Source of the DNA: Mucilaginibacter oryzae
GTDB taxonomy: Bacteria > Bacteroidota > Bacteroidia > Sphingobacteriales > Sphingobacteriaceae
NCBI RefSeq assembly: GCF_003148845.1
Contig: NZ_QGHA01000004.1
Coordinates: forward strand, 186,001-250,000
DNA length: 64,000 nt
Direction of reading: 5' to 3'
The notes below the pieces were generated by a model, which did not search any database, was not told the DNA's origin, and saw only the letters and a program-made list of their open reading frames with translations. Below are positions 49,677-61,600 of the stretch, in pieces (the first letter of the stretch is position 1; each line of letters starts with the position of its first letter). Both the position numbers and the translations under genes were made by a program.

Positions 49677-49749
49677 GCGGAAGTAGCTCAGTTGGTAGAG
49701 CGATAGCCTTCCAAGCTATAGGTCGCGAGTTCGAACCTCGTCTTCCGCT
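49677..49749 (+). tRNA. tRNA-Gly(TCC)
   Basis: Acceptor GCGGAAG/CTTCCGC, anticodon stem ATAGC/GCTAT, loop CTTCCAA with anticodon TCC. Confidence 0.96.
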
Positions 49750-49862
49750 CGGTGATTTCGGATTTTTAAGTTCGAATTTGAACCAGCAAGCCCGATGCCG
49801 GATGAGGTAAGTAGAGAAAGGAAATAAAATCCCAAATCGAACTTCTGAAATCCTAAATCAAA
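49750..49862. repeat. Word-palindrome (TTTCGGA type) between tRNA genes
   Basis: GATTTCGGATTTTTAAGTTCG is balanced by complements AATCGAACTTCTGAAATCCT about 60 bases later. It is the same vocabulary as before obgE and around rplK. Confidence 0.65.
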
Positions 49863-49868
49863 ATATAA

Positions 49869-49940
<72 letters not shown>

Positions 49941-49998
49941 CAGTGTTATTAAAACATACATTAAAGTTAAATTAACCTACAAAAATAATTTATAGATC

Positions 49999-51186
49999 AT
50001 GGCAAAAGAAAAGTTTGACCGCAGTAAGCCGCACTTAAACATCGGTACAATCGGTCACGTTGACCACGGTAAAACAACCCTTACCGCAGCTATTACTAAA
50101 GTTTTGGCTGATAAAGGTTTATCAGAAGCTCGTTCATTTGATTCAATTGACTCTGCTCCTGAAGAAAAAGAGCGTGGTATCACTATCAACACTGCCCACG
50201 TTGAATATTCAACTGCTAACCGTCACTACGCACACGTTGACTGTCCAGGTCACGCGGATTATGTGAAAAACATGGTTACAGGTGCTGCTCAGATGGACGG
50301 TGCTATCATCGTAGTTGCTGCTACTGACGGCCCAATGCCTCAAACCCGTGAGCACATCCTGTTAGCTCGTCAGGTAGGTGTACCTGCACTTGTTGTTTTC
50401 ATGAACAAAGTTGACATGGTTGATGATCCTGAATTATTGGAGTTGGTAGAAATGGAAGTTCGTGAATTATTATCATTCTACGAATTCCCAGGTGATGATA
50501 TCCCGGTTATCCAGGGTTCTGCTTTGGGTGGCTTGAACGCTGATCCAAAATGGGTTGAAAAAATCATGGAATTGATGGATGCTGTAGATAGCTACATCCC
50601 AATTCCTCCACGTTTGACAGATCTTCCATTCCTGATGCCTGTTGAAGACGTATTCTCGATCACTGGTCGTGGTACTGTAGCAACCGGTCGTATCGAGCGT
50701 GGTGTAATCAACTCTGGCGAGCCTGTAGATATTTTAGGTATGGGTGCTGAGAACTTGAAATCAACCGTAACAGGTGTTGAGATGTTCCGCAAAATCCTTG
50801 ACCGTGGTGAAGCTGGTGACAACGTAGGTTTATTGTTACGTGGTATTGAGAAAACTGATATCCGTCGTGGTATGGTTATCTGCAAACCAGGTTCAGTAAC
50901 TCCTCACACCGATTTCAAAGCAGAAGTTTACGTATTATCAAAAGCAGAAGGTGGCCGTCACACTCCATTCTTCAACAAATACCGTCCGCAGTTCTATTTC
51001 CGTACCACTGACGTAACCGGTGAGATTTCACTGGAGCCAGGTGTAGAAATGGTTATGCCAGGTGATAACGTTACTATCAACGTAAAATTGATCAACGCTA
51101 TCGCGATGGAAAAAGGCTTACGTTTCGCTATCCGTGAAGGTGGCAGAACAGTAGGTGCCGGTCAGGTAACTGAAATCGTTAAGTAA
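49999..51186 (+). CDS. tuf: Elongation factor Tu
   Basis: GTPase that delivers aminoacyl-tRNA to the ribosomal A site. G1 GHVDHGKT (19-26), effector region [13 protein letters not shown]3 DCPGHADY, G4 NKVD, then the two beta-barrel domains. 395 residues. Codon use is strongly biased (highly expressed) compared with the flanks. No SD precedes the ATG (AATAATTTATAGATC). A long perfect terminator hairpin follows. Confidence 0.98.
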   Translation: MAKEKFDRSKPHLNIGTIGHVDHGKTTLTAAITKVLADKGLSEARSFDSIDSAPEEKERGITINTAHVEYSTANRHYAHVDCPGHADYVKNMVTGAAQMDGAIIVVAATDGPMPQTREHILLARQVGVPALVVFMNKVDMVDDPELLELVEMEVRELLSFYEFPGDDIPVIQGSALGGLNADPKWVEKIMELMDAVDSYIPIPPRLTDLPFLMPVEDVFSITGRGTVATGRIERGVINSGEPVDILGMGAENLKSTVTGVEMFRKILDRGEAGDNVGLLLRGIEKTDIRRGMVICKPGSVTPHTDFKAEVYVLSKAEGGRHTPFFNKYRPQFYFRTTDVTGEISLEPGVEMVMPGDNVTINVKLINAIAMEKGLRFAIREGGRTVGAGQVTEIVK

Positions 51187-51212
51187 TAACATTTCAATAA
51201 AAGGTTAATTTG

Positions 51213-51251
51213 AAAACATAAGTTTAGCCTTCAACGGCAAACTTATGTTTT
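51213..51251 (+). terminator. Terminator after tuf
   Basis: AAAACATAAGTTT (51213-51225) and AAACTTATGTTTT (51239-51251) form a perfect 13-pair stem followed by a T-rich stretch. tRNA-Trp starts 21 bases later, so the hairpin may separate high tuf expression from the downstream genes or serve in processing. Confidence 0.85.
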
Positions 51252-51271
51252 CTTATTATAAAAATAACACA

Positions 51272-51342
51272 CGGGAATAGTTCAACGGTAGAATAGAGGT
51301 CTCCAAAACCTTTGATCAGGGTTCGAATCCTTGTTCCCGTGC
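51272..51342 (+). tRNA. tRNA-Trp(CCA)
   Basis: 71 bases; acceptor ACGGGAA/TTCCCGT, anticodon loop CTCCAAA with anticodon CCA, T arm GGTTCGAATCC. secE follows after 18 bases, the conserved tuf-trnW-secE-nusG order. Confidence 0.95.
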
Positions 51343-51360
51343 TTTAAGCACAATATAAAA

Positions 51361-51555
51361 ATGGCAGGCGTAGCTGAATATATTAAAGAGTCATACATCG
51401 AGTTAACCGAAAAGGTTACCTGGCCTACATGGCGCGAGCTGCAAAGCAGCGCTGTTTTGGTGTTGGTTGCCGCTATCATTATTGCTTTGGTTATTTTAGG
51501 TATGGACCAGATCATTAACTATTTGCTTAAATTGTTTTATACATCGCTAACTTAA
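51361..51555 (+). CDS. secE: Preprotein translocase subunit SecE
   Basis: Essential small subunit of the SecYEG channel. 64 residues with a cytoplasmic amphipathic part ([20 protein letters not shown]) and one membrane helix ([20 protein letters not shown]). The frame is open back to 51331, inside tRNA-Trp; the ATG at 51361 (MAGVAEY) is the proper start. nusG follows after 16 bases. Confidence 0.95.
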   Translation: MAGVAEYIKESYIELTEKVTWPTWRELQSSAVLVLVAAIIIALVILGMDQIINYLLKLFYTSLT

Positions 51556-51571
51556 TATCAGGGAGATAAGA

Positions 51572-52114
51572 ATGAGTGATCAATTGAAATGGTATGTAGT
51601 TAGGGCCATTAGCGGTAAGGAAAAAAAAGTTAAACAGTATATTGATGCCGAAATTAGCCGTTTGGGCATCAGTCATTTGGTGCCTCAGGTATTAATACCT
51701 ACCGAGAAATATTACCAGATGCGCGATGGAAAGAAGATCGCTAAGGAGCGTAATTACTTTCCTGGCTATGTGTTAATGGAAGCCGTACTGGATGGCGAAA
51801 CTGAGCACATCATTAAAAACATAAATAGCGTTATAGGTTTCCTGGGCGATAAAGCCGGAAACGCTATCCCGCTTCGCCAATCGGAGGTTAACCGTATTTT
51901 AGGTAAGGTTGATGAGATGACAAGCCAGGCCGAAACGATGAACGTTCCTTACTATGTAGGCGAAAACGTTAAAGTTATGGATGGCCCTTTCAACGGCTTC
52001 AGCGGCGTTATCGAAGAGGTAAACGAAGAGAAGAAGAAGTTGAAGGTAATGGTAAAGATATTCGGTCGTCGTACGCCGCTCGAATTGAATTACATGCAGG
52101 TAGAGAAAGAATAG
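51572..52114 (+). CDS. nusG: Transcription antitermination/pausing factor NusG
   Basis: Binds the RNA polymerase clamp and couples transcription to translation or Rho. The NGN domain (residues 1-~115) starts [20 protein letters not shown] with the [11 protein letters not shown] motif; the KOW domain (~125-175) contains [20 protein letters not shown]. 180 residues. A GGGAG sequence nine bases upstream is a modest SD. Confidence 0.97.
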   Translation: MSDQLKWYVVRAISGKEKKVKQYIDAEISRLGISHLVPQVLIPTEKYYQMRDGKKIAKERNYFPGYVLMEAVLDGETEHIIKNINSVIGFLGDKAGNAIPLRQSEVNRILGKVDEMTSQAETMNVPYYVGENVKVMDGPFNGFSGVIEEVNEEKKKLKVMVKIFGRRTPLELNYMQVEKE

Positions 52115-52116
52115 AT

Positions 52117-52226
52117 TTAACTATTTCGTATTTCGGAATTTCGATTTCGGAATTAGTAAATTAAAAATATAAGATAGAAGAACGGGGGAAATCCGTAATC
52201 GAAATCCCCAAATCCGATATCAAACA
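52117..52226. repeat. Word-palindrome (TTTCGGAATT type) between nusG and rplK
   Basis: TATTTCGGAATTTCGATTTC and GGAATTAG are balanced about 60 bases later by AAATCCGTAATCGAAATCCC and AAATCCGATATC. It would fold into an imperfect hairpin within the operon. Confidence 0.65.
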
Positions 52227-52287
52227 ATCTTAAATGTTACTAAGCTTCCACGTACTAACATTGAGTTTATAATTAAAGTAAATTAAA

Positions 52288-52728
52288 ATGGCAAAAGAGA
52301 TCGGTGCAATGGTTAAGCTGCAAGTTAAAGGCGGCGCTGCAAACCCATCACCACCAATTGGCCCTGCATTGGGTGCGAAAGGTGTGAACATCATGGAGTT
52401 TTGCAAACAATTTAATGCACGTACCCAAGACAAACCTGGGAAAATATTGCCTGTTTTGATTACTGTTTATGTTGACAAATCATTCGAATTTATCATCAAA
52501 ACCCCTCCCGTTGCTATCCAGTTATTGGAAGCTACCGGTTTAAAGAGTGGTTCGGCCGAGCCTAACCGTAAAAAGGTTGCCAGTGTAAACTGGGAACAGG
52601 TTGAGGCCATTGCCAAAGATAAAATGGTTGACTTGAACGCGTTCACAGTTGAATCGGCCATGAAAATGGTAGCAGGCACTGCCCGCAGCATGGGAATCAC
52701 TGTATCTGGTACAGCTCCCTGGAACTAA
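52288..52728 (+). CDS. rplK: 50S ribosomal protein uL11
   Basis: Forms the base of the L7/L12 stalk with 23S rRNA. Motifs are [45 protein letters not shown] and the C-terminal [10 protein letters not shown]. 146 residues, full length. Confidence 0.98.
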   Translation: MAKEIGAMVKLQVKGGAANPSPPIGPALGAKGVNIMEFCKQFNARTQDKPGKILPVLITVYVDKSFEFIIKTPPVAIQLLEATGLKSGSAEPNRKKVASVNWEQVEAIAKDKMVDLNAFTVESAMKMVAGTARSMGITVSGTAPWN

Positions 52729-52800
52729 TTGATTTCGGACATTGGATTTGGGAGTTCGGATTTAATTCCGAAATCGAAATTCCGAAATTCGAAATTGAGA
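52729..52800. repeat. Word-palindrome (TTTCGGA type) between rplK and rplA
   Basis: GATTTCGGACATTGGATTTG and GAGTTCGG face ATTCCGAAATCGAAATTCCG and AAATTCGAAATTGAG. It starts right after the rplK stop codon. Confidence 0.65.
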
Positions 52801-52833
52801 AATTATTAATTTATACAAATCAGTTTAAAGACA

Positions 52834-53532
52834 GTGGCAAGATTAACAAAAAATCAAAAAGCGGCACTATCCAAAATTGAGGCAAACAAATCGTACACAT
52901 TACAGGATGCATCTGCATTGGTAAAGGAATTAACCTTAACCAAATTTGATTCATCAGTTGATATAGATGTTCGTTTAGGTGTTGACCCGCGTAAAGCCAA
53001 TCAAATGGTGCGTGGTATTGCAACATTACCTCATGGAACCGGTAAAACTGTGCGTGTATTGGTACTTTGTACTCCTGACAAGGAGCAAGAAGCTAAAGAT
53101 GCAGGTGCGGATTACGTAGGTTTGGATGATTATATCGCCAAGATTGAAGGCGGATGGACTGATGTTGATATTATCATCACTATGCCAAGCGTGATGGCGA
53201 AGGTTGGTCGTTTGGGTCGTATTTTAGGCCCTCGTAACCTGATGCCTAACCCTAAATCAGGTACAGTAACTCCAGAAGTTGGTAAAGCTGTAACTGAGGT
53301 AAAAGGTGGTAAAATCGATTTCAAGGTTGATAAAACCGGTATCATCCACACTTCGATAGGAAAAGCATCTTTCTCTGCAGATAAAATTTATGAGAACGCA
53401 TTAGAAGTATTGCAAACAATCTCTAAATTAAAGCCTTCTGCAGCAAAAGGAACATATTTCAAGAGCATTCACATCTCTTCAACTATGTCGCCTGGTATTA
53501 CAGTTGAAACTAAATCAGTAGCGGGGATCTAA
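52834..53532 (+). CDS. rplA: 50S ribosomal protein uL1
   Basis: Forms the L1 stalk and, in many bacteria, represses translation of the rplKA mRNA. 232 residues: [40 protein letters not shown], the RNA-binding [20 protein letters not shown] and the final [20 protein letters not shown]. The start codon is GTG at 52834, with no in-frame ATG nearby. rplJ follows two bases after the stop. Confidence 0.97.
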   Translation: MARLTKNQKAALSKIEANKSYTLQDASALVKELTLTKFDSSVDIDVRLGVDPRKANQMVRGIATLPHGTGKTVRVLVLCTPDKEQEAKDAGADYVGLDDYIAKIEGGWTDVDIIITMPSVMAKVGRLGRILGPRNLMPNPKSGTVTPEVGKAVTEVKGGKIDFKVDKTGIIHTSIGKASFSADKIYENALEVLQTISKLKPSAAKGTYFKSIHISSTMSPGITVETKSVAGI

Positions 53533-53534
53533 TC

Positions 53535-54053
53535 ATGAATAAAGAAGAAAAATTCGACCTTGTTGTAGCCCTTACTGAGCAGATCAAAGAGTACGGTAAT
53601 TTTTACATCACCGATACTTCTGACCTGACTGTAGCCAAAATCAATAACATCCGCCGTAAATGTTTTGAAAACGACATTACGATGCAGGTAACCAAAAATA
53701 GCTTGATTAAAAAGGCTATGGAAGCTGCAGGCGGCGATTTCAGCCCGATATATGATGTATTGAAAGGTTCATCATCAATCCTTTTCTCAAAATCAGCAAC
53801 TGCCCCGGCAAAGTTGATCAAACAATTGAGGAAAACAGGTGAAAAACCAATTTTAAAAGCAGCTTATATTGATTCTGCAGTATTTATTGGTGATAACCAG
53901 TTAGATACCTTAACCAAGCTGAAATCGAAAGAACAACTGATCGGCGAGATAGTTGGCTTACTTCAATCACCTGCAAAAAATGTACTTTCTGCACTACAAT
54001 CAGGCGGAACTACTATTGCAGGCCTCGTAAAAACATTACAGGAAAGAGGTTAA
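53535..54053 (+). CDS. rplJ: 50S ribosomal protein uL10
   Basis: Anchors the L7/L12 dimers to the ribosome. 172 residues: MNKEEKFDLVVALTEQIKEY, the RNA-binding TVAKINNIRRKCFENDITMQ, NSLIKKAME and the C-terminal L12-binding helix around ALQSGGTTIAGLVKTLQE. It is almost contiguous with rplA and 65 bases from rplL. Confidence 0.97.
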   Translation: MNKEEKFDLVVALTEQIKEYGNFYITDTSDLTVAKINNIRRKCFENDITMQVTKNSLIKKAMEAAGGDFSPIYDVLKGSSSILFSKSATAPAKLIKQLRKTGEKPILKAAYIDSAVFIGDNQLDTLTKLKSKEQLIGEIVGLLQSPAKNVLSALQSGGTTIAGLVKTLQERG

Positions 54054-54118
54054 TCGGACACCTCGTTAAAGTTCGACAATAACAAACAAAAAGCATTAAA
54101 AGTAAAAATTTAAATAAA

Positions 54119-54502
54119 ATGGCGGATTTAAAAGCGTTTGCTGAACAGTTGGTAAACTTAACAGTAAAAGAAGTAAACGAATTAGCTCAAATCTTGAAAG
54201 ACGAGTATGGTATTGAGCCTGCTGCTGCAGCTGTTGCTGTTGCTGCTCCTGCTGCTGACGGCGGTGACGCTGCTCCTGCTGCTGCTGAGCAAACTGCATT
54301 TGACGTTATCCTGAAAGAAGCTGGTGGCGCTAAATTAGCAGTTGTTAAATTAGTAAAAGACTTAACCGGCCTTGGCTTGAAAGAAGCTAAAGATCTTGTT
54401 GACGGTGCACCAAAAGAACTTAAAACCGGTGTTACTAAAGAAGAAGCTGAATCTTTGAAAAAACAATTAGAAGAAGCTGGCGCGGTAGTTGAGGTTAAAT
54501 AA
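54119..54502 (+). CDS. rplL: 50S ribosomal protein bL12
   Basis: Flexible stalk protein that recruits translation GTPases. N-terminal dimer domain ([20 protein letters not shown]), an alanine-rich hinge ([20 protein letters not shown]) and the globular domain with [20 protein letters not shown] and [16 protein letters not shown]. 127 residues. An attenuator-like hairpin follows before rpoB. Confidence 0.98.
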   Translation: MADLKAFAEQLVNLTVKEVNELAQILKDEYGIEPAAAAVAVAAPAADGGDAAPAAAEQTAFDVILKEAGGAKLAVVKLVKDLTGLGLKEAKDLVDGAPKELKTGVTKEEAESLKKQLEEAGAVVEVK

Positions 54503-54526
54503 GTTAACCCTCGGAAATATAGCTAA

Positions 54527-54554
54527 AGACTCCGACCATAAACGGTCGGGGTCT
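54527..54554 (+). terminator. Attenuator-like hairpin between rplL and rpoB
   Basis: AGACTCCGACC (54527-54537) pairs with GGTCGGGGTCT (54544-54554) around six bases. The T run after it is poor (ATTGCTGTTT), so partial termination, as in the rplL-rpoB attenuator of other bacteria, is the likely role. Confidence 0.7.
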
Positions 54555-54589
54555 ATTGCTGTTTATAAGGTTTTGAATTATATGTGAGA

Positions 54590-54705
54590 TAGCAACAGAT
54601 GTTAGATATGGGATATGAGATTTGAGATAAGTGAGTTTTCAAGTCAACATTTTAAATCTCATGTCTCACGTCTCAAATCTCACATCTCTTCTCTCATGTC
54701 TAAAA
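54590..54705. repeat. Word-palindrome (GAGATTTGAGAT type) before rpoB
   Basis: GTTAGATATGGGATATGAGA and TTTGAGATAAGTGAG face AAATCTCATGTCTCACGTCT, CAAATCTCACATCTC and CTCATGTCTAA. The vocabulary differs from the TTTCGGA elements but the architecture is the same. Confidence 0.7.
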
Positions 54706-54731
54706 AATTAATAAACTAAAATTTAAATACC

Positions 54732-57700
54732 TTGGCAAACAATAATAATCAAAGAGTAAACTTTGCAACCAGCAGAAAGGTTATTGATTACCCTGACTTT
54801 CTGGATGTTCAGTTACAATCTTTCCAGGAATTTTTTCAATTGGAAACTACTTCTGACAACCGTTATAAAGAAGGGCTGTTCAAAGTGTTTGCCGAAAACT
54901 TTCCTATCTCAGATTCAAGAAACATCTTTGTCCTGGAGTTTCTTGATTACTTTATTGATCCGCCACGTTACGATATACAAGAGTGTATTGAGCGCGGATT
55001 AACTTACAGCGTACCACTAAAAGCCAAGCTTCGCCTGTCATGTAATGACGAGGAGCACGAAGACTTTGAAACAATTGTACAGGACGTGTACCTGGGTACC
55101 ATCCCGTACATGACCCCTAAAGGTACATTTGTGATTAATGGCGCCGAGCGTGTAATTGTATCACAGTTACACCGTTCGCCGGGCGTGTTCTTTGGTCAGA
55201 GCCGCCATACCAACGGTACCAAATTGTACTCGGCCCGTGTTATCCCTTTTAAAGGTTCATGGATTGAGTTTGCTACAGACGTTAACAACGTGATGTACGC
55301 TTACATTGACCGTAAAAAGAAATTCCCGGTTACTACGTTGCTTCGCGCCATCGGTTACGACTCGGATAAAGACATTCTGGAGTTGTTTGAACTGGCCGAC
55401 GAGGTTAAGGTAAGCAAATCAGGTCTGAAAAAATATATCGGCCGTAAGCTTGCCGCAAGGGTATTGAAAACCTGGATCGAAGACTTTGTGGATGAAGATA
55501 CCGGTGAGGTAGTTTCTATCCCCCGTAACGAGATCATCCTTGAGCGTGAAACCATACTGGAAGACGACCATATTGACATGATCATCGATGCCGGTGTGAA
55601 AACCATCATCCTGAACAAGGAAGATGCTTCAACCAGCGGTGATTATACTATTATATATAATACTTTACAAAAAGATACTTCCAACTCTGAGAAGGAAGCG
55701 GTTGAGCACATCTACCGTCAATTACGTAACGCTGAACCACCTGATGAAGAAACAGCGCGTGGTATCATCGATCGTTTGTTCTTCTCGGATAAAAGATATG
55801 ACCTCGGTGATGTGGGCCGCTACCGCATCAACCGCAAGCTTAAGTTAAGCACTTCAGAAGATACTAAAGTATTAACCAAGCAGGATATCATCGCCATCGT
55901 TAAATATCTGATCAAACTGATCAACTCGAAAGCCGAGGTGGATGATATCGATCACTTGTCAAACCGTCGTGTACGTACCGTAGGCGAGCAGTTATATGCC
56001 CAGTTCGGTGTAGGTTTAGCGCGTATGGCCCGTACCATCCGCGAGCGAATGAACATTCGTGACAACGAGGTGTTCACACCAACCGATCTGATCAACGCGC
56101 GTACGTTATCATCTGTGATCAACTCGTTCTTCGGAACAAACCAGTTATCACAGTTCATGGACCAAACCAATCCACTGGCAGAGATCACGCACAAGCGTCG
56201 TCTGTCGGCCTTAGGCCCCGGCGGTCTGTCGCGTGAGCGTGCAGGTTTCGAGGTTCGTGACGTTCACTACACCCACTACGGTAGGTTGTGTACTATCGAA
56301 ACTCCCGAAGGTCCGAACATTGGTTTGATTTCATCACTTTGCGTACACGCCAAAATCAACAACTTAGGCTTTATCGAAACTCCGTACAAACGCGTAGTTG
56401 AAGGTAAAGTAATGGTTGATGAGCCGGTTATCTACTTATCTGCCGAAGATGAGGATGGTAAAACTATCGGCCAGGCCAACGCCGTTTACAATGACAAAGG
56501 TGAGTTTGAATTGCCGCGTGTAAAAGCACGTTTCGAGGGCGACTTCCCGGTTATCGAGCCGGAGCGTTTGGATTTGATGGATATTGCGCCAAACCAGATC
56601 ACTTCAATTGCGGCTTCGCTGATTCCGTTCTTAGAGCATGATGACGCTAACCGTGCCTTGATGGGTTCGAACATGCAACGCCAGGCTGTACCATTATTGC
56701 GCCCTGAAGCGCCAATTGTAGGTACAGGTTTGGAAGGCCGTGTAGCCAAAGACTCGCGTACACTTATCAACGCCGAAGGCGATGGTGTGGTGGAATATGT
56801 AGACGCTAATGAGATCCGCATTAAATATGACCGCAGCGAACTGGATCGTTTGATCTCGTTTGAAGGTGATATCAAGAGCTATCGCTTAACCAAGTTCAAG
56901 AAAACCAACCAAAGCACCACCATGAACCTGAAGCCGATTGTTAAAAAAGGCCAGCGGGTTGAAAAAGGAGAGGTACTTTGCGAAGGTTACGCTACCCAAA
57001 ACGGCGAGCTTGCATTAGGCCGTAACCTTAAAGTTGCGTTCATGCCTTGGCAGGGATATAACTTTGAGGATGCGATCGTGATTTCTGAGCGTGTGGTATC
57101 ACAGGATATATTCACTTCAATCCACGTAGAAGAGTTCGAGCTTGAAGTTCGTGACACTAAACGTGGCGAGGAAGAACTTACACCGGATATCCCTAACGTA
57201 TCGGAAGAAGCTACTAAAGACCTCGACGAAGACGGTATCATCCGTGTAGGCGCCGAGGTTAAAGAAGGCGACATCCTGATTGGTAAGATCACCCCTAAAG
57301 GCGAGTCAGATCCTTCACCGGAAGAAAAACTGTTACGTGCTATCTTCGGTGATAAAGCCGGCGACGTTAAAGATGCTTCATTGAAAACTCCGCCGTCTAT
57401 TGCCGGTGTGGTTATCGATACCAAATTATTCTCCCGTGCTAAAAAGACTTCAAAAGCTGAAGAAAAGGCACAATTGGAGAAATTGGACGTAAGGCATGAA
57501 AAAGCTGTAAAAGATCTGAAAAACACTTTGATTGAAAAGTTATTTGAGATTGTTAACGGCAAAACTTCGCAAGGCGTTTATAATATTTATAAAGAGCTGC
57601 AGGTACCAAAAGGCGTTAAATTCACCCAGAAGATTTTGGTTGAGCTTAACTACGATAACATCAACCCAACTAAATGGACTACTGATGATGATAAGAATGA

Positions 57701-58535
57701 TCAGATCAAGATCCTTCTTCACAACTATAACATCAAGTTCAATGAGGAGTTAGGTGCTTACCGCAGAGATAAGTTCGCTATCAGCGTGGGCGACGAGCTT
57801 CCGTCAGGTATAGTGCAGATGGCTAAAGTTTACATCGCTAAAAAGCGTAAGCTTAAAGTGGGTGATAAAATGGCGGGCCGTCACGGTAACAAAGGTATTG
57901 TGGCACGTATTGTACGTGACGAAGACATGCCTTTCCTTGAAGACGGAACACCGGTTGATATCGTGTTGAACCCGCTGGGTGTACCTTCACGTATGAACCT
58001 TGGCCAGATTTACGAAACTGTATTAGGCTGGGCCGGTAAAGAGCTTGGTGTGAAATTCGCTACCCCTATCTTTGATGGTGCAAGCCACGAAGAGGTGGAA
58101 GAATGGATCAAAAAAGCCAATCTGCCTGAATCAGGCCGTACTTACCTGTACAATGGTTTAACAGGTGATCGTTTTGATCAGCAAACTACCGTAGGTATTA
58201 TCTACATGCTGAAATTAGGTCACATGGTTGATGATAAGATGCACGCCCGTTCAATCGGACCGTACTCGCTTATTACACAACAGCCATTGGGTGGTAAAGC
58301 ACAGTTCGGTGGTCAGCGTTTTGGTGAGATGGAGGTTTGGGCACTGGAAGCATTTGGTGCATCAAACATTCTGCAGGAGATCCTCACCGTTAAATCGGAT
58401 GATGTTATCGGCCGTGCCAAAACATATGAGGCTATTGTTAAAGGTGAAAACCTGCCAACGCCGTCAGTTCCTGAATCATTCAACGTATTGGTTCATGAGT
58501 TACGCGGCTTAGGTTTGGATATCACCTTAGAATAA
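54732..58535 (+). CDS. rpoB: RNA polymerase subunit beta
   Basis: 1267 residues. The start is TTG at 54732 (product [16 protein letters not shown]), with no closer ATG. The rifampicin region reads [20 protein letters not shown], then [20 protein letters not shown], with the usual Asp, His and Ser, so it is of sensitive type. The C-terminus has [18 protein letters not shown] lineage-specific insert between [17 protein letters not shown] and [18 protein letters not shown] includes the charged stretch [20 protein letters not shown]. rpoC follows after 144 bases. Confidence 0.98.
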   Translation: MANNNNQRVNFATSRKVIDYPDFLDVQLQSFQEFFQLETTSDNRYKEGLFKVFAENFPISDSRNIFVLEFLDYFIDPPRYDIQECIERGLTYSVPLKAKLRLSCNDEEHEDFETIVQDVYLGTIPYMTPKGTFVINGAERVIVSQLHRSPGVFFGQSRHTNGTKLYSARVIPFKGSWIEFATDVNNVMYAYIDRKKKFPVTTLLRAIGYDSDKDILELFELADEVKVSKSGLKKYIGRKLAARVLKTWIEDFVDEDTGEVVSIPRNEIILERETILEDDHIDMIIDAGVKTIILNKEDASTSGDYTIIYNTLQKDTSNSEKEAVEHIYRQLRNAEPPDEETARGIIDRLFFSDKRYDLGDVGRYRINRKLKLSTSEDTKVLTKQDIIAIVKYLIKLINSKAEVDDIDHLSNRRVRTVGEQLYAQFGVGLARMARTIRERMNIRDNEVFTPTDLINARTLSSVINSFFGTNQLSQFMDQTNPLAEITHKRRLSALGPGGLSRERAGFEVRDVHYTHYGRLCTIETPEGPNIGLISSLCVHAKINNLGFIETPYKRVVEGKVMVDEPVIYLSAEDEDGKTIGQANAVYNDKGEFELPRVKARFEGDFPVIEPERLDLMDIAPNQITSIAASLIPFLEHDDANRALMGSNMQRQAVPLLRPEAPIVGTGLEGRVAKDSRTLINAEGDGVVEYVDANEIRIKYDRSELDRLISFEGDIKSYRLTKFKKTNQSTTMNLKPIVKKGQRVEKGEVLCEGYATQNGELALGRNLKVAFMPWQGYNFEDAIVISERVVSQDIFTSIHVEEFELEVRDTKRGEEELTPDIPNVSEEATKDLDEDGIIRVGAEVKEGDILIGKITPKGESDPSPEEKLLRAIFGDKAGDVKDASLKTPPSIAGVVIDTKLFSRAKKTSKAEEKAQLEKLDVRHEKAVKDLKNTLIEKLFEIVNGKTSQGVYNIYKELQVPKGVKFTQKILVELNYDNINPTKWTTDDDKNDQIKILLHNYNIKFNEELGAYRRDKFAISVGDELPSGIVQMAKVYIAKKRKLKVGDKMAGRHGNKGIVARIVRDEDMPFLEDGTPVDIVLNPLGVPSRMNLGQIYETVLGWAGKELGVKFATPIFDGASHEEVEEWIKKANLPESGRTYLYNGLTGDRFDQQTTVGIIYMLKLGHMVDDKMHARSIGPYSLITQQPLGGKAQFGGQRFGEMEVWALEAFGASNILQEILTVKSDDVIGRAKTYEAIVKGENLPTPSVPESFNVLVHELRGLGLDITLE

Positions 58536-58540
58536 GGTAA

Positions 58541-58667
58541 AAGGATAAAGGTGAAAGGTAAAAGGTCAAGTCCCTTACCTTTCACCCTTTAAAAGTGATT
58601 AAATAACAGGAGAAGGAATCGGCAAAAAGGAAAACCTTTCGCCCTTCACCTTTCACCTTTAACCTAC
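58541..58667. repeat. Word-palindrome (GGTGAAAGG type) between rpoB and rpoC
   Basis: GGTAAAAGGATAAAGGTGAA and AGGTAAAAGGTC face CCTTACCTTTCACCCTTT; a second set CTTTCGCCCTTCACCTTTCA and CCTTTAACC ends the spacer. Three runs of the word thus allow alternative pairings. Confidence 0.7.
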
Positions 58668-58679
58668 TAAAAAAGAGCT

Positions 58680-61600
58680 ATGTCTTACAAAAAGGATAAT
58701 AAAATCAAAAGTAACTTTACCACCATTACCATCAGTTTAGCCTCTCCTGAGTCTATCCTCGAGCGTTCGAGCGGTGAAGTTTTAAAGCCGGAAACCATTA
58801 ACTACCGTACTTACAAACCTGAGCGTGATGGTTTGTTTTGCGAGCGTATTTTTGGTCCGGTAAAGGATTACGAGTGCCATTGCGGTAAATACAAACGCAT
58901 CCGTTACAAAGGGATCGTGTGCGACCGTTGCGGTGTTGAAGTAACCGAAAAGAAAGTACGCCGTGAGCGTATGGGCCACATCAACCTGGTGGTGCCTGTT
59001 GCGCATATCTGGTACTTCCGCTCATTGCCAAACAAAATTGGTTATTTATTAGGCCTGCCTACAAAAAGGCTTGACCTTATTATATACTATGAGCGTTATG
59101 TAGTTATACAGCCGGGTATCAAAGAAGCAGACGGAATCAATAAAATGGATTTCCTGACTGAAGAAGAATACCTTGATGTGTTAGATACCCTTCCAAAAGA
59201 GAACCAGTACCTTGACGACAAAGATCCTCAGAAATTTGTTGCCAAAATGGGTGCTGAGGCTTTGGAAGAATTATTGAAACGCCTTGACCTGGATGAATTA
59301 TCATTCAGCCTGCGTCACCAGGCCGCTAACGAAACTTCTCAGCAACGTAAAAACGAAGCCTTAAAACGCTTACAGGTTGTTGAAGCTTTCCGCGATGCAA
59401 AAACCAGGATTGAGAATAACCCCGAGTGGATGATCGTTAAGATTGTTCCGGTGATCCCGCCTGAGCTGCGCCCGTTAGTGCCACTGGAAGGCGGCCGTTT
59501 CGCAACTTCAGATTTGAATGATCTTTACCGCCGTGTAATTATCCGTAATAACCGTTTAAAACGTTTGATCGAGATTAAAGCGCCTGAGGTAATTTTACGT
59601 AACGAAAAACGTATGTTACAGGAAGCTGTGGATTCGTTGTTCGATAACTCACGTAAAGTTAACGCGGTAAAAACTGAAGGTAACCGTGCATTGAAATCGC
59701 TTTCAGATATCCTGAAAGGTAAACAAGGCCGTTTCCGTCAAAACTTATTAGGTAAACGTGTGGATTACTCTGCCCGTTCGGTAATTGTTGTAGGCCCTAA
59801 CCTCAAATTACACGAGTGCGGTTTACCAAAAGATATGGCTGCCGAGTTGTTTAAACCGTTTATCATCCGCAAAATGATTGAGCGTGGTGTGGTTAAAACA
59901 GTAAAATCTGCCAAAAAAATTGTCGACCGTAAAGACCCCTTAGTTTGGGATATCCTGGAAAACGTACTGAAAGGTCACCCTGTGTTACTAAACCGTGCGC
60001 CTACGCTGCACAGGTTGGGTATCCAGTCGTTCCAGCCAAAACTGGTTGAAGGTAAAGCGATCCAATTGCACCCATTAACCTGTACCGCGTTCAACGCCGA
60101 CTTTGACGGTGACCAGATGGCCGTTCACGTACCACTTGGTAACGCGGCAATTTTGGAAGCCCAGATCTTGATGCTTGCTTCGCACAACATCCTTAACCCT
60201 GCCAACGGTACGCCAATCACTGTACCTTCGCAGGACATGGTGCTTGGTTTGTACTACATCACCAAAGGCCGTAAAACGGATGAAACCCGGGTAGTAAAAG
60301 GTGAAGGTTTAACCTTCTACTCTGCAGAAGAAGTTATCATCGCTTATAACGAGAAGAAACTCGACCTGCATGCCTTTATCAAGGTTAAAACCAGGGTTAA
60401 AGAGCGCGATGGCAAAATCGTTAATAAAATTATCGATACTACCGTAGGCAGGGTGTTGTTTAACCAGCACGTACCGGCCGAAGTAGGTTACATTAACGAA
60501 TTGCTTACCAAAAAATCACTACGTGATATCATTGGTGAGGTTGTTAAGATTACCGGTATGGCCCGTGCAGCCCAGTTCCTTGATGATATTAAGGAATTAG
60601 GTTTCCAGATGGCGTTCCGTGGTGGCTTATCGTTTAACCTGAAGGATATCAATATCCCTGCAGAGAAGGTAAACCTGATCGAAACCGCTTCTAAGCAGGT
60701 TGACGAGGTAATGAATAACTATAACATGGGTTTCATTACCAACAACGAGCGTTACAACCAGATCATCGATATCTGGACACGTATCAACAACCGCCTTACA
60801 GCAAACGTTATGGACATCCTGAGCAACGATAACCAGGGCTTTAACTCTGTTTACATGATGCTTGACTCAGGTGCCCGTGGTTCTAAGGAGCAGATCCGTC
60901 AGCTTGCAGGTATGCGTGGTTTGATGGCGAAACCTCAAAAATCAGGTTCAGGCGGTGAGATCATCGAAAACCCGATCCTTTCAAACTTTAAAGAAGGTTT
61001 GTCGGTATTAGAGTACTTCATCTCTACACACGGTGCCCGTAAAGGTTTGGCGGATACGGCGTTAAAAACGGCCGATGCCGGTTACTTAACCCGTAGGCTG
61101 CATGACGTTGCCCAAGATATGATTGTTGGTGAAGTTGATTGCGGTACCTTACGCGGTATTTATACAACTGCGCTGAAAGATAATGAAGATATTGTTGAGC
61201 CATTATATGATCGTATTTTAGGTCGTACAGCGCTGCACGATGTTCATGATCCTATAACTAATGAACTTTTAGCTTCTGCGGGTCAGGATATTACCGAAGA
61301 GGTAGCTAAAAAGATCGAGAACTCACCGCTGGAAGGTATCGAGATCCGCTCGGTATTAACCTGCGAGAGCAAACGCGGCGTTTGTGCCCTTTGCTATGGC
61401 CGTAACCTTGCAAGCGGTAAACGCGTGCAAAAAGGCGAGGCTGTGGGTGTAATCGCGGCACAGTCAATCGGTGAGCCGGGTACACAGTTAACACTTCGTA
61501 CATTCCACGTGGGTGGTACCGCATCAAACATCGCGGCTGAATCGCAGATCAACGCTAAGTTTGATGGTATCATCGAGTTTGAAAACGTACGTACCGTAAC

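Noticed and set aside
54096..54299. Gln-rich antisense frame opposite rplL
   Set aside because: It is the shadow of the alanine-rich hinge codons of bL12.
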